NCBI RefSeq assembly: GCF_003324165.1
Contig: NW_025407825.1
Location: 496,001 to 560,000, forward strand
DNA length: 64,000 bases
Source of the DNA: Naegleria lovaniensis
Lineage: Eukaryota > Heterolobosea > Eutetramitea > Acrasida > Naegleriidae
Direction of reading: 5' to 3'
Shown here in pieces: positions 11,466-22,711 of this stretch. Made by a program: the position numbers and the translations under genes. Below the pieces are notes generated by a model. The model worked only from the letters and a program-made list of their open reading frames with translations. It was not told the DNA's origin and made no database searches. How positions within the stretch are numbered: the first letter of the stretch is position 1; each line of letters begins with the position of its first letter.

Positions 11466-13025
11466 TTACACCACTCTCCATACCACACTGGTACATCTGC
11501 TTGATTCATCCGAACAATCGACTTGAAGAATTGTTTCATCCCTCTTTGTTGCTTTTTTGTTTTCAATAAATTCCAATACTGACAGTTTAAGGTTAATTAA
11601 GTATGAAATTGTTGAAAAGCATGAAAAAAACAACTTACCATTCCAGGAGGTGGTATTTGTGTTGAACTTGGAAATGGCTGCATGATTAGAGGTGACTGCA
11701 AATTCACTCAATTTGAATTCTAATTGGGGATTATTTCACATTTGTTTTTTTTGGAATTGTTTAACAATGGTTAGACTCTACAGACAAACACGACCCTTAC
11801 CTTTTTGTGCATTGATTAAATCACTCTCTTGTTTAAAATTAAAGCAAACATGTGAATAATTGTTGGCATTTAGTCCATTCTTCTTAATTCGATCAATGAT
11901 AGAAGAATCATTTGTAGGGAATGACGATTCACATTTCACTATAGTGTTGAATTGCAATGATGTTTCAAGTTTAACATGATCAATAACCACATACCGAGCA
12001 CATATTTTGCCTTCTTGATATCTTTGGCATTATTTGAAATGAAACAAGCAGTCGTGGCTCCATTCTTTGCGCTCATGGTCGTCGACACAATAAGAGCTCT
12101 TGAGTTTTTAGATAATAATTGACGAGCCAAATCTATACTTGCAATTCCCATTCCATTCAATGAAATCACTCGATTGGATGACAATTTCCATGATGAATTC
12201 AAGTAATGATGAACCACATCATTTGTTAATGAGAGACCATCTTGGAAATCCAATAAAACTAGATCAATTTCATTAGATTTCACACTTGTCACATCATGTA
12301 AAGTATCAATGAGAGAAGTGACATTGTTCAGATTTCTCTCCTTCTTCAAGGTCACTTGAAAAATTCAATAAATCCGATTGGGTGTGTCATCAAAGTTTCA
12401 TCACGGCCGTGGCAATAATTTTTCATAACATATTGCGCACGTACACACATAATTTTTCATCATACATACACGTATTCACCCACATCAAGATCCATATATA
12501 TATATATATATACAATATTAAATTCTTGTACATTCATAACTTACAAAAATCAAGTAAATAAACATCATCGGGTTTTGCTCCAAAAATCAATCTTCTCAAC
12601 CATGAGAATACGATCAATCTTGTCATGACTACTACTCTCATATAGATGACCAATCCAACCAATGCGCTCACAAATAATCCATATTTCAATTCAGTAAATG
12701 TGAAAATACTGTTCAATTTCTTGGACAGAGATTCATTCATTTCCAATGCTGTTTGCTCGTCACTTGCAGTCATATTTGCAACTTTACCCAAATAATGAGT
12801 CAATAAAGAATTTGCTTTTGAACCAAAGGCTTGTTGTAAATAGTTCACACGGTGTGAATCATCAGGAAAGGCAACTTGTAAATATAGAATTGAGGCAATT
12901 AATAAAAGAGATGGAATGATCACATAGAGAGTGAGAGAGAGTGTAGAAGTAAAGTAAAAGGTTCCTCTCTTTGGAAGATTGGATTGGGTGCGTTCGAAAA
13001 AGAGTGAATCATTCTCTTTGGACAT
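11466..13025 (-). CDS. 3-ketoacyl-CoA-synthase-like membrane protein, catalytic residues missing
   Basis: Five exons, 13025-12545, 12354-11995, 11938-11801, 11695-11639 and 11578-11466, give 382 residues with every phase consistent. Two membrane segments (about residues 22-50 and 112-140) lead into VYLLDF, the start signature of plant-type elongase KCS (FAE1/CUT1 family). Later blocks match too: EIDLVLLDF, SLNGMGIASIDLARQLL, RALIVST, NNAKDIKKAKYVL, KFNTNTTSWN and the C-terminal SSRCTSVVWRV. The family's GMGCSAG with the nucleophilic Cys is reduced to GMG-IAS, and the HAGGRAV His block is not seen. The family is usually about 500 residues; the missing segments are internal. I infer a non-catalytic KCS relative in the ER, perhaps regulatory. 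The A-rich start context supports 13025. Confidence 0.65.
12494..12512. repeat. TA dinucleotide microsatellite
   Basis: About nine TA units inside the first intron of the KCS-like gene. Simple repeat; no further signal. Confidence 0.8.
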
Positions 13026-13231
13026 TTTTTTTAATCTCTTTGTCCCAAATCATTGGAAGAGGACATTTAATGTTGTCGTGTGATCGATCTGTTGTTAAAT
13101 TAAATGTCCATGCGTGCTGCGTACACAAGAACACGTAATTTGATTTGTACACAACATCATGATTGAATCAAGATAAAACTGTACCAGGAATCACGTTACC
13201 AAATCTAATATTTAGTCAAGGGGAATGTAAA

Positions 13232-13302
13232 TCGGGTGTGGTATAGTGGTAGCATTCCAGACTGTCACTCTGGCGACCCGGGTTCAATTCCCGGCACTCG
13301 AG
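13232..13302 (+). tRNA. trnD-GUC: tRNA-Asp (GUC)
   Basis: A complete cloverleaf: acceptor TCGGGTG pairs with CACTCGA (one G-U), D-arm GTATAGTGGTAGCAT, anticodon stem CCAGA/TCTGG around loop CTGTCAC (anticodon GTC), and T-arm CCGGG-TTCAATT-CCCGG. There is no intron and CCA is not encoded. The discriminator base is G, as usual for Asp. A TTTT run just downstream can end polymerase III transcription. Box A and box B lie in the D and T arms. Confidence 0.97.
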
Positions 13303-13497
13303 AAATATTTTGTGTATTGTCTTGTTTTACCGTTACGAAAGTCTGTTGAGGTAAAAAGAATCAGTGATTGGATCAGATTCGCTGGAGCTCCAGCGACTCT
13401 TTTTGCTATCAGGTAACCCCGATCTACGCAAATTTCCTGGTTGTAAATGCGACGGTTTTCTCTGCCAAATGTCAAACCCAAAAAAATACCAATCACA

Positions 13498-14199
13498 ATG
13501 TCTTCAACACCCACAAAAATCACTCCTTCAAACACTGCCGAATTGTCTTCCCATCACTTCATCGAAGGAAAATATCAAGACATTTATGAAAAACGAAGAC
13601 AAATTCTATCCATCCGATTTAATCCAAATTTAACGGATCAAGAAAAGAGCGAATATATTACGAATGAATTGCAAAATTTAAACAGATTGGAACATGATTT
13701 AATGTTGTTGCAAAAAGAGTCCTTTGAAGTATTGGAAGAGGATTTAGATTTATTAAGTATTCGATTAGTTGTAGGTTTTCCAAAGTATTACCAAATCAAT
13801 AGTTTTGACTCGGAAGGGAGACTGGTATCCACTTCAAGCAGCAGAAGATCATCTGTTGATGATTCCAACCTACCATCAACAACGATTGCAACTTCTTCAG
13901 ATGCCACCATCAGTGGTGGAAATACATTGAAGCCACCCCTCACTAGAAATAGATCCCGAACACTTGATCATCCAGGATTCCCAAAGGCAACCTCGATTCA
14001 TTCAATGACTCCAAAAGAATCATTTCGATACAGCGAAAACAAGTATGAGGCTAAGAAGTTGAGAGAGGAGATTCGTGAACTACGTGCTGAATTATTGGTA
14101 CTAAAGAGAAAAAAGAGATTGTCGGACAGTGAGGAGGATCGAACTTTGGAGCTCGAAGACCAAATCAAGGATAAAGAAGCATCCTTTCTCAAGATGTAA
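13498..14199 (+). CDS. orphan serine-rich coiled-coil protein
   Basis: A single exon of 233 residues. I do not recognise the family. An N-terminal helical part (residues about 10-90, EGKYQDIYEKRRQIL...YITNELQNLNRLEHDLMLL in pieces) is followed by a Ser/Thr-rich disordered middle and a C-terminal coiled coil starting near KKLREEIRELRAELL. An in-frame ATG at 13447 would add 17 residues; I prefer 13498 because the added residues (RRFSLPNVKPKKIP) look like leader sequence. It lies 195 bp downstream of tRNA-Asp and converges with ATG13 across 133 bp. Confidence 0.65.
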   Translation: MSSTPTKITPSNTAELSSHHFIEGKYQDIYEKRRQILSIRFNPNLTDQEKSEYITNELQNLNRLEHDLMLLQKESFEVLEEDLDLLSIRLVVGFPKYYQINSFDSEGRLVSTSSSRRSSVDDSNLPSTTIATSSDATISGGNTLKPPLTRNRSRTLDHPGFPKATSIHSMTPKESFRYSENKYEAKKLREEIRELRAELLVLKRKKRLSDSEEDRTLELEDQIKDKEASFLKM

Positions 14200-14332
14200 T
14201 CGAGCTCGTATTTACCACATTCTTAATCACGTCATGTACATAATCTCTGTTCGAGCGACGACGACAACAGATAAAAGCCTTGTAAAGCAACACGACAATT
14301 GTTTTCATGAAATTGCCCAATGATCATCATTT

Positions 14333-16130
14333 TTATTGGTTTTTGTCTAATGACTGCAACGTGATTCTAATTTGCTCAAAGTCTTTCACAATGTTTTCCA
14401 TGGACGTTGGGTTGAATGAGGTCGAATGGTGTGACGCTTTCGAAAGCATTGTTAAAAGCGCTCCAATTTTTTCGTCCTTATCATCGTCATGCCCCTCACT
14501 GCCAGGCGTGTTGTGCATATCTTCAATAGACCCAAGAAATGGAAAATCATCATCAATAGTTGATGAACCATGATGGTTGTGATCAAATTCATCATGCTCT
14601 CTCATGCTCTCGATATCTTCAAGAAGTGTTGGTATAAAGTCCATTTGGAATTTATGTCTGTGAGATTCAAGAGAGCTTGGAATGTCTTTTAAGCTTCCAA
14701 CAAACATGGGTGGTACGGTACTATATCTTTCGAATGCTTGATTTGAACTTGGGGATTCTTTCAGAAGAGATTCAGATAGTAATGATGGTGGAGTATAAGA
14801 TCCAATAGGGGAAAATTTGAGATTTTCAAAACTAAATGGAGGAGATACATGTGTCATGTTATTTACACTGTTTTGTCGAGGTAAAGAAGCAGGAGATGAT
14901 CCAAGGGAAAATGCATTAGAAAATGGTGGAGTTTCTGTTGGTAGAAATTTGCTTGGAAGTTTGTGACGTTCAAAGGTGAGTGGAATATTTACAGGTTTGC
15001 TGAGAGATTGGCTGCTGTTTGGAACATCTTCATTATTGATGTTTTGTGGTTCCTTTTTTTTAGGGGGCATGCTCACAGCTCTCTCTCTTTTTCGATCGAT
15101 ATCAAGAGGAGGAATAATTTCCTCTTTTAGAGATGAAGGTTCTACAGGATTTTCCAAATTACTAGAAATTGGTTCACTATAATGAACAGATAATGTCCTC
15201 TTTTTCTTATTATCCTCGTTAATTGGTTGTTCATTCTTGTTATCCGAGAAATAGTCCACATCAATTTGACTTTCTCTCAACACTGAATGATCGCTGACAG
15301 TTAATAGCTCTGAAAATTTTTGCTTTCTATATTTTACACTAACTTTGAGTTTGCACATTGAAGTGGCTTCGATAGAATGAAAATCAACGCTTCGTAAGTA
15401 AGCTGTTTTGTATCAGTTTTTAAGATGAAGAACGACACAATTAACGATCAAAAAAATTATCAAGAAATTACAAAATCTATGGAGGTACTTACTTGGTTCG
15501 ATAGGTGAAGTTGGTTCAACATGAGAAAGCACGAATCCCAAAGTATATCCCATTCCTGTTCTATGTTTTTGCAGCTTTTGATAGATCGAATATGCAGGTA
15601 ATAACAGAATATATGAAAATAGAGATCGGAATAGTACAATAAATTTTCTGTATGCCACACGCACTTGATACAGTAATTCATCTTGCTGCTTCTCGGTTAG
15701 TGTGGCTTCTCTTGATTTATCCATATATTCAATACACCATCTCTCCATTAAATGTTTTTTACCCTTTTCATTTGGGCTTGTTGGTGTTTCTTCTGCATAT
15801 ATATCAATAAATATCGTTTTTTGAGTTGCTTTTGGAGAGAAGGTCTTGAACAGCTTTTCCAAATCTTTGTTCACCTCCTCCGTTTCTTGTAATTTAATTT
15901 GAAACTGAAAGTAGATGAAATACATGCAGTTTCAGTTAACGGATTATAGACTCGCTTTTAATACCTACCCATGATGTTGTTTTCTCATCCTTCACCCGAT
16001 CAATAGGCCAGTTTATACGGTGATTCAATATTAAATTTACCGATTTAAAAACGAATTCCTTCCACAAATATTCAAAATTAACTTTGGCATCATTCTTGGA
16101 AGAATTACTATTAGTACTATTTGAAGACAT
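14333..16130 (-). CDS. ATG13: ATG13, regulatory subunit of the Atg1/ULK autophagy kinase
   Basis: Exons 16130-15969, 15904-15493 and 15402-14333 give 547 residues. The N-terminal 230 residues are an ATG13 HORMA domain, with the diagnostic run ERWCIEYMD, YRKFIVLFRSLFSYILLLP and AYSIYQKLQ, then GFVLSHVEP and CKLKVSVKY at its end. The rest is a long disordered Ser/Pro-rich tail, as in all ATG13 proteins, which binds Atg1 and Atg17/FIP200 and is heavily phosphorylated. Introns are 64 and 90 nt. Autophagy also links it to CCZ1 in this window (Rab7 stage), but the two genes are 8 kb apart and not obviously co-regulated. Confidence 0.88.
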
Positions 16131-16348
16131 GATTTTACTTGTTGATGAAGATGAGAATCATATGTAGCGGACCTAGCAACTAAATCGTTTACGCTGAAAG
16201 TGTGGTTGTTTGAAATGTTATTTTTTTTGATGGTCAAAAATAGTACTCCTGTCCACAGTTGTTGATGGTTGGACAAAGATGTTTATCTTATCACTATTAC
16301 AATATGCACAAATGGTGATCTAGCAAGCCTCAAAACTGAGACTCTCTC

Positions 16349-19203
16349 TTAACTTCGATCGGTCTTTCGCTCAAAAAATTTGATAACCTCCTCAATCACC
16401 CAAACACTTGAGGCAACACTCAAAACAAATATCAGCTCGGACAGTGAAAGAGGTTCTGTCTCAAAAATAGCTCTCATAAAAGGAACATATATCAAAGCTA
16501 ATTGGCCTAAGGCACTACCTCCTACAGCAAGAAGTAATGGAATGTTTGTGAAAAGTCCAACTTGGAAAAGGGACTTCTTTTCTGACCTGCAGTTGAACGC
16601 GTTGAAAACTTGGAAAAAGACAAATGTTGTAAATGTCATGGAAGTGGTATGAGCTGTCACTATTCCATCTTCAGTCATTTCAGTAATGAAAACATATAGT
16701 GTACCAATAACCATAATAATGGCTGAGATCAGAATAGAAATAACAATTTTTCCTGAAGTAATTGGTTTCTTTGTGTCTCGAGGTGGTTGATTCATAACAT
16801 CGTCATCCACAGGTTCAACACCAAGAGATTGAGCAGGAGGACCATCCATGATAATGTTGATGAATAAAATTTGCATTGGATTCAATGGAAGTGGATATCC
16901 CATAAATGTGCAGAAAATAATGATAATCATACAACTGATGGATGTAGTAAGCTGATATCTCAAGAAGCTCTTGATGTTGTTGAAAATTCCCTTTCCTTCT
17001 TCGATAGCAGAGAGAATTGTGGGGAAATTGTCATCAGCTAAAATCATTTCAGAAGCTTCTCGACTCACATCAGTACCTGATTTACCCATGGCGATACCAA
17101 TGTTTGCCATCTTTAGTGCTGGCGCATCATTAATTCCATCCCCAGTCATTGCGACAATGTAGTGTAAGTGCTGATATGCGCTGACAATCTTCATCTTGTG
17201 AACAGGAGCCATACGGTAGAAAACTCTTGCATTGACTATCTTTTCCTCAAAGTTCTTCGTTGTTAAATCATCAACAGAAAGTGCGTATTCCTTTTCGTCA
17301 CCATTCTCAGGAACGATATTAAGTTCTTTGGCAATAGCAACCGCTGTCTTCATAGAGTCACCTGTGATCATGACTACTCTTACACCACCTTTAGTGAGAA
17401 GCTTCACAGCCTCTTTAACTCCTGGTCTTGGAGGATCATAAATACCTACAATGCCGACAAAGGTCAAGTCAGCATTGGACTTTTCTCCAACAGCTAATGC
17501 CATTACTCTTAATGCATTTTCTGCAAATGTAGAATTAGCATCCTCAATTTGTTTTCTCAATTGATCTGTAAGTGGTTTCTTTTGATACTCAGTACCAACA
17601 CAGTAATGGGTACAATTCATTAAAATATTTTCAGAAGCACCTTTGATGTAGTAAAGCTCTTTTCCGCTTTCGATGTTTTTGCTTCTTACAGCCATCCACT
17701 TGTGTTCTGAACCAAAAGGAATTTCTTCGATCTTTTTGAATTTGGGTCTTAATTCGCTCACGTTAATTCCAGCCTTTTGTGCTGCAGTAATCAATGCACC
17801 TTCGGTAGGTTGACCTACGAGCTTGTTTGTAGTGAAATCTACGTTTGCATTGTTACAAACAACACCAATTTTGAGTAACGTATTAAGATGAGGAACTTCT
17901 GTTGGGATGATTCGCTCTCCGTTATGCGAGCGATCATGTCTATTCTGTAAGGATGAAATAGGAACTCTATAGTATGAGCCTTCAGAAGCTTGATATCCTA
18001 ATCCTGTAACATCGTATACAATATCGGGCTCAGCAAGAGTGAATGCTTTTACCATAGTCATTTCGTTTTTGGTTAGCGTTCCCGTTTTGTCAACACAAAC
18101 AACATTGCAAGCACCTAGTGATTCTACTGATGGCAACTTTTTGACAATTGCCTTTTTTTTTGACATTCTAATGACACCCATAGCCAAAGTTACTGTGACA
18201 ACAATAGGTAAACCTTCAGGGATAGCAGCAACAGCCAAACTTATTCCCATTTGAAGCATTTCAAGCCATGGCTTACCAGTAAAAACTCCAATCAAGAAAA
18301 TAACTCCAATCACTCCAAATGAAAGATAGGAAATTTTCTGTGACAAATCATCCATAGCATCTTGAAGTGGAGTGTTTTTCTCTGCAATAGATTTCAATAA
18401 ATCAGATATTTTTCCGATTTCAGTCTTTTGTCCGATGGAAACAACAACTCCTTTTCCACTTCCTGCAGCAACCAAAGTACCCATAAATGCAATATTCTTG
18501 CAATCAGCAACGTGGGTTGCTTTTGGGAAAGGGCTTGATGTTGAATCCTCATTTGCAGCATGTTTTGGATAAGTTTTCTCAGTGTCCTTCGAAGCAGGAT
18601 TGACTTCACCAGTAAAAACACTTTCATCAATTCCCAATCTTGCAACCTCAATTAGTCGAACATCTGCAGGTATTCTATCTCCAGATGAAAAGGTGACAAT
18701 ATCACCTGGTACAACGTGTATTGCTTCAATGATATGATGAGTTCCATCTCTAATAACTGTTGCTTTGTGTGTGGTGAGTTCTTTCAGTGACTCAAGAGCC
18801 TTGTCGCTCCTCCATTCTTGAACAAAGGCAACAGTGCAAACAATAAAAACAGCAAGAGAAATTGAAATTGCGTCATCATATTGTCCTAATAAAAGACTAA
18901 TTGCTGCGCTTCCTAACAATAATAAAATCATAGGTTCTTTAAATTTTTCGATAAATTTGGTTAATAATGATTCTTCTTCTTCTTCTTTTAATTCATTCAA
19001 CCCGACAACAGCCTGTCTCCTCCTGGCTTCGCTCTCGCTCAAGCCGTAAGTAATATCAGTTTCAAAAACTAATGTATGATGATCGCATCGGAATGGGTTT
19101 ACACATTTATTCACTTACTTTCAACAACTTCCTCTGGCAAGAGCTTGGCTGCTTCATCGATATCAAATTCGTTGCCTAAAGCTTGTTCTGTATCTTTGGC
19201 CAT
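16349..19203 (-). CDS. PMR1: SPCA/PMR1-type Golgi Ca2+/Mn2+ P-type ATPase
   Basis: Exons 19203-19119 and 19068-16349 give 934 residues, close to human SPCA1 (about 920). Motifs in order: actuator FTGEVNPAS (SPCA1 has TGE), membrane helix 4 PEGLPIVVTVTLAMG, phosphorylation site DKTGTLTKNEM (about residue 355), nucleotide site KGASE, and hinge TGDGINDAPALK. Helix 6 reads NIIMDGPPAQSLGVEP, the SPCA form carrying the N and D of the single Ca site. Together these favour the secretory-pathway pump over SERCA (two sites, about 1000 residues). It loads Ca2+ and Mn2+ into the Golgi. The small first exon (28 residues) holds a short acidic cytosolic tail, and the ATG is preceded by six A. Confidence 0.92.
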
Positions 19204-19282
19204 TTTTTGTTCAACTGGAACACGTGTACCGATAACCCAACTTCCGAAAAAACAGGATAACAAAAGTCTTTATTCTCATCTC

Positions 19283-20282
19283 TTATTTCTCTTGCTGGTG
19301 AGTGTGGATCATTGTCTTTCTCTTCAACATCATGTTCTCTTCGATGAGTTGGGCGTTTTCCGTCATTGTTTTGTTCAGTAGTTTTTCAAGCAAGTCAAAC
19401 TTGTTTTTTGTATGTTCTTGCTCGGATGCCACAACAGATGCTTTTTGTGTCAACGTTGACCAATTTTCATAATTAATTGTTCAACTTACCGTTCTCTTCA
19501 AACGCCTTTACCTTTGACTGGAGTGATTCCATCTCGAACTTTATTTTCTCAAACGTAGTTTCATACTTTTCTTTTTCTTGATGATACCCAGTCAAACTGG
19601 CAATGAGTTTTTTGTTTTGTTCCTGAAGAAGATTGACATTACACTCAAGCTCAATGTTCTTTTTCTTTGTTTGAGGTAGAACGTCAGAACCATAACTTGT
19701 TTTAACCTGCATAAGCATACATACCTTAATTTTTTCCACAAGAGCAGCATGAGCATCCAAATGAAGTTTTGTTTCAAGAGATTCCCTCATTAATAAATCT
19801 CTTTCATTCGAAACTTCCTTGATTCTTTCTTTATATTGGCATTCCATCTTTTCTCTTTCCAGCTCATGTCTTTTAACTAGTGATGATAGAGAAGATATTT
19901 CAGAGAACGATGCTTTTGGACTCTCTTTGCTACACATTGCTTGATATTTTGCTAATTCTTGTTCTCTCTTATGGACCGCCACGATTCAATGATGTTTCAT
20001 TATTAGTACACGTACCTGAAGATGCGTAACTTCATGGATCAGATCAAGAAGAATTTCTTTGGACTCTTGGAATCGTCTCTCCACCTCCACGACCGAATTC
20101 GGACGGCCTTGGGTGGAATCTTCCGAACCGTTTTGTGTTTGCCTGAATTCTTCTTTGTGTTCATCTACCAACATCTGGTTGGTGCTTGATACGGGTTGAT
20201 CATTGGATTGACTACTGCTCTCCATGGCACCGTCAAAGCCTTTGAGGTTGTTTGAATTTTCGCTCAATGAAGGGTTGTCCAT
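19283..20282 (-). CDS. coiled-coil protein of unknown function
   Basis: Exons 20282-20016, 19967-19490 and 19440-19283 give 300 residues with consistent phases. The first 60 residues are polar and disordered. From about residue 65 to the end the chain is heptad-rich coiled coil (VERRFQESKEILLDLIHEV, LVKRHELEREKMECQYKER, LEKLLNKTMTENAQL). No catalytic motif is visible and I do not recognise a family. The middle exon contains an 18-nt in-frame stretch with GT and AG ends at 19692-19709 (see findings). The gene starts 129 bp from the window's CYRI-like stop side and lies 79 bp upstream of the Ca2+-ATPase start on the same strand. Confidence 0.7.
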
Positions 20283-20456
20283 TTTTTCAGTTGATGTAGA
20301 AATAAGCCTTTCAAGAGTGAGCTCAGGATTTCAAAATTCAATGAATCGCTCCAACGCAATCTCCTCCATCCAATGCATTTTTGATTTTCTTCTATCAATC
20401 ATGAACAGCAGAGTCATCTTAGTAGGTCTATATTTCATGAATTTATTGTACATTTT

Positions 20457-21799
20457 TTACAAAATTGTACACACACCTTTGTCGCAATCTGCGTTCTTCG
20501 TAAAGTTTGGACAACTCTTCAAGTAATTTGGAACGTTGAGAGGCAGTTCATGATGAAGTGACACCTTTGGATTTGTTTCGAATAATTTGTTAATCTTGTG
20601 GAATTTCATGTTCTTCTTCATGTTGTTGAACTTGTTGGCATCTGAAATGAGTTGATCAATCAAAAAGATGCAACAGACAGCCACTCTCACATACTTTTCA
20701 TTCTTTTCTTCCTTTTCATGTCTATTATTGCACTCAGAAGCCAAGTAGCTGAGTACTTTTTCAAAACCATCAGCATCTTCAGTAAATGAAGTTTTTAAAG
20801 CCTTATTGATGTTGTGTGGATTGACAAGAAAGTGACGCAAAGTTTCGTCTTCACTCATGTTGTAATCTTTTTTCACGTGTTGAATAGCTCTACGATACAT
20901 GGCAAAATCGTTATTTAAACCAGCTTGCCATGTTTTCAAATAATCCAAAATGATGACAACGTCAAGAACATCAATCAATGCTTTTGATTCTTCTGCGTTG
21001 GGTGTAGTATTATTCTTGCAAAATCCGTTCACAAAACTGACGACATGTTGTCTCATGACATCGTTGAATTGGAACAAATCTCTCATGATTTGAATGTTTG
21101 GACCTAAAATAGCGAGATTTTGTTTGTATAATTCCTTCTTGTTATCAGCATCACCTCTAACTTGGATAAGTTTACCGATAGCCGTCTTGTAGCCGAATAT
21201 TGTCTCAATTTGTCTTTTACCTTCGGTAATGATCCTTTCCTAGCAAGTAGTGAAAGTTGAGACACGTGAAGTAATAATGTAAGAGAAAATGATATGGAAA
21301 TTCAATGACAGACCACAATCCATGTGTACAGTTGTTGTTGTTATTAGAAAAAGAAGTTAGAGCAAGGATTGATGGCAGAGGAAATGGTGTGAAATGACGT
21401 TTGATGGAATACGTAAAGCGTTCGTGTTATTGTTGTTGTTCCATCATAGAGAATAATAATATCGATTGATGTGTCGTTTTGTTGTTGTTGTTTGTTCGTG
21501 GATTAGAAACCAAGAGTTGAAACCACACAACATAGCCCAACAAAATCAAAATTTTCAGGAGAACAACGTTTTGACATTTGGCAGGCAATCATTGTCCATA
21601 CCATATTACAGCCATCGTGAATGAATCGATGTTGTTTTCAAGAAAATTGATCAAAGTGTGTTATCATTTGACTCAACTTTTTTGACATCAATCTATCACT
21701 TACAATAGCTTTGACTCCATTCAAGTCGTTCATATCACTCTTGAAAGCCTTTCCCAATTGACTTGTTTCTTCAGCATCAATTTCAATTTGGTCTGACAT
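20457..21799 (-). CDS. DUF1394 (CYRI/CYFIP-type) Rac-binding protein ending in a CAAX box
   Basis: Exons 21799-21704 and 21239-20457 (464-nt intron, the longest I place) give 292 residues. From about residue 33 onward it follows the DUF1394 fold shared by CYRI (FAM49) and the N-terminal part of CYFIP/Sra-1: IFGYKTAIGKL, LILDYLKTW-like helix, NNDFAMYRRA, HFLVNPHNINKAL, FLIDQLIS and FHKINKLFETNP all line up with remembered CYFIP blocks. Known role: binding active Rac1 and restraining the SCAR/WAVE complex. CYRI proteins are anchored by N-myristoylation at MG; here the N-terminus is MSDQ, with no such site, while the C-terminus is CDKGVCTIL, a geranylgeranylation-type CAAX box with an extra Cys. 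Membrane anchoring has apparently moved to the other end. Confidence 0.78.
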
Positions 21800-21839
21800 G
21801 ATTGTTTTCTATTGTTCTTTTTTCTAAATTTCCGTTTCA

Positions 21840-22426
21840 AATTTTAGTAGAATATTTGCACAATAGAGTATCATGTAACACCAAAAAGTTTAAATTGAAT
21901 ATGAAAATAATTAATGATAGCAAATTCATCATCATCATCCTGTCATACCTCTCGTAGCAGACACAACTTTCAGTCTTTCGTTTATTTTTTACAGTGATGG
22001 TTGACGGGACGCTGTTGTGTGGTGAAGAGTTGATTAAACCTTGGCTGTTTCTGTTACCTGTCATTGGTTCAGCATGTTGGAAGTGTGAGGTACTTTGAAC
22101 TGATGGGTTGTTGGCTTGGTAGAAAGACAGGTTGCTGTTGTTGTTCACTGGATTGAGTTTTAAATATACTGTTGCTTATGGCGTTCCGTTTCTTTCTCAC
22201 CGGTGAGTCAGGGTTCGTTAAATGCTGATGACGATTATACTACCAATGTAACTTGCCAAAACAACACTCAGCAGACTTTCAAATGCATTCGTCATCAAGC
22301 ATCAAAATGCATTGAACCACCAAGCGAACAAAAATCTTGAAAAACTGATCGCCACAGCCATATTACTGCTGGACCATTCACTTGCAACCGTCATATAATA
22401 TTCTCCGCACTATTCTACCACCAAGC
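21840..22426. other. intergenic region, no supported gene
   Basis: 587 bases between the CYRI-like start and the host frame interrupted by the retrotransposon. The minus strand has an open frame of about 100 codons rich in Asn/Ser (21837-22148) but it lacks an ATG and shows no recognisable motif. The region probably holds two divergent promoters. Confidence 0.5.
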
Positions 22427-22669
22427 ATGCCAAGTCCAACCCCTATCAAGTCCAACACTCAACAAAATCCAATGAATTCAAATAATAATAATAACAATAA
22501 TAATACAGACACGACTGTATCATCTCCAACTTCAGCTCCGTCATCCATAACTCCAAGTAAATCCATATTTGACAAAATCTCATCCAGAATCTCAACAAGT
22601 GGCAATAACCATCAACACTCATCATCCAACAGCTCACAAGAAGGTGGCGTGAAACGTGGCTTTTCAATG
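22427..22669 (+). pseudogene. 5' part of a host gene interrupted by the retrotransposon
   Basis: An ATG at 22427 opens a frame of 81 codons rich in Asn, Ser, Thr and Pro (poly-Asn near residue 17) that runs to the left border of the inserted element; beyond it the frame enters element sequence and stops at 22688. The 3' part of what appears to be the same gene resumes at 27530 in the matching frame. I do not recognise the protein. If the insertion is fixed the gene is inactivated; if it is present on only one homologue, an intact allele may exist. Confidence 0.6.
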
Positions 22670-22711
22670 TTATGTAACTTCAAACAATAATAGATTAATA
22701 CCAATGGGTTA
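22670..22711. repeat. split direct repeat copy B2
   Basis: Outer copy of B1, forming the element's 3' border against host DNA. Confidence 0.9.

Noticed and set aside
11939-12000. Apparent frameshift in the KCS-like gene near 11990
   Set aside because: A 56-nt GT-AG intron (11939-11994) joins the two frames in phase and keeps the family blocks in order.
21837-22148. 103-codon Asn/Ser-rich frame on the minus strand
   Set aside because: It has no ATG, stops shortly upstream, and has no motif or credible splice partner.
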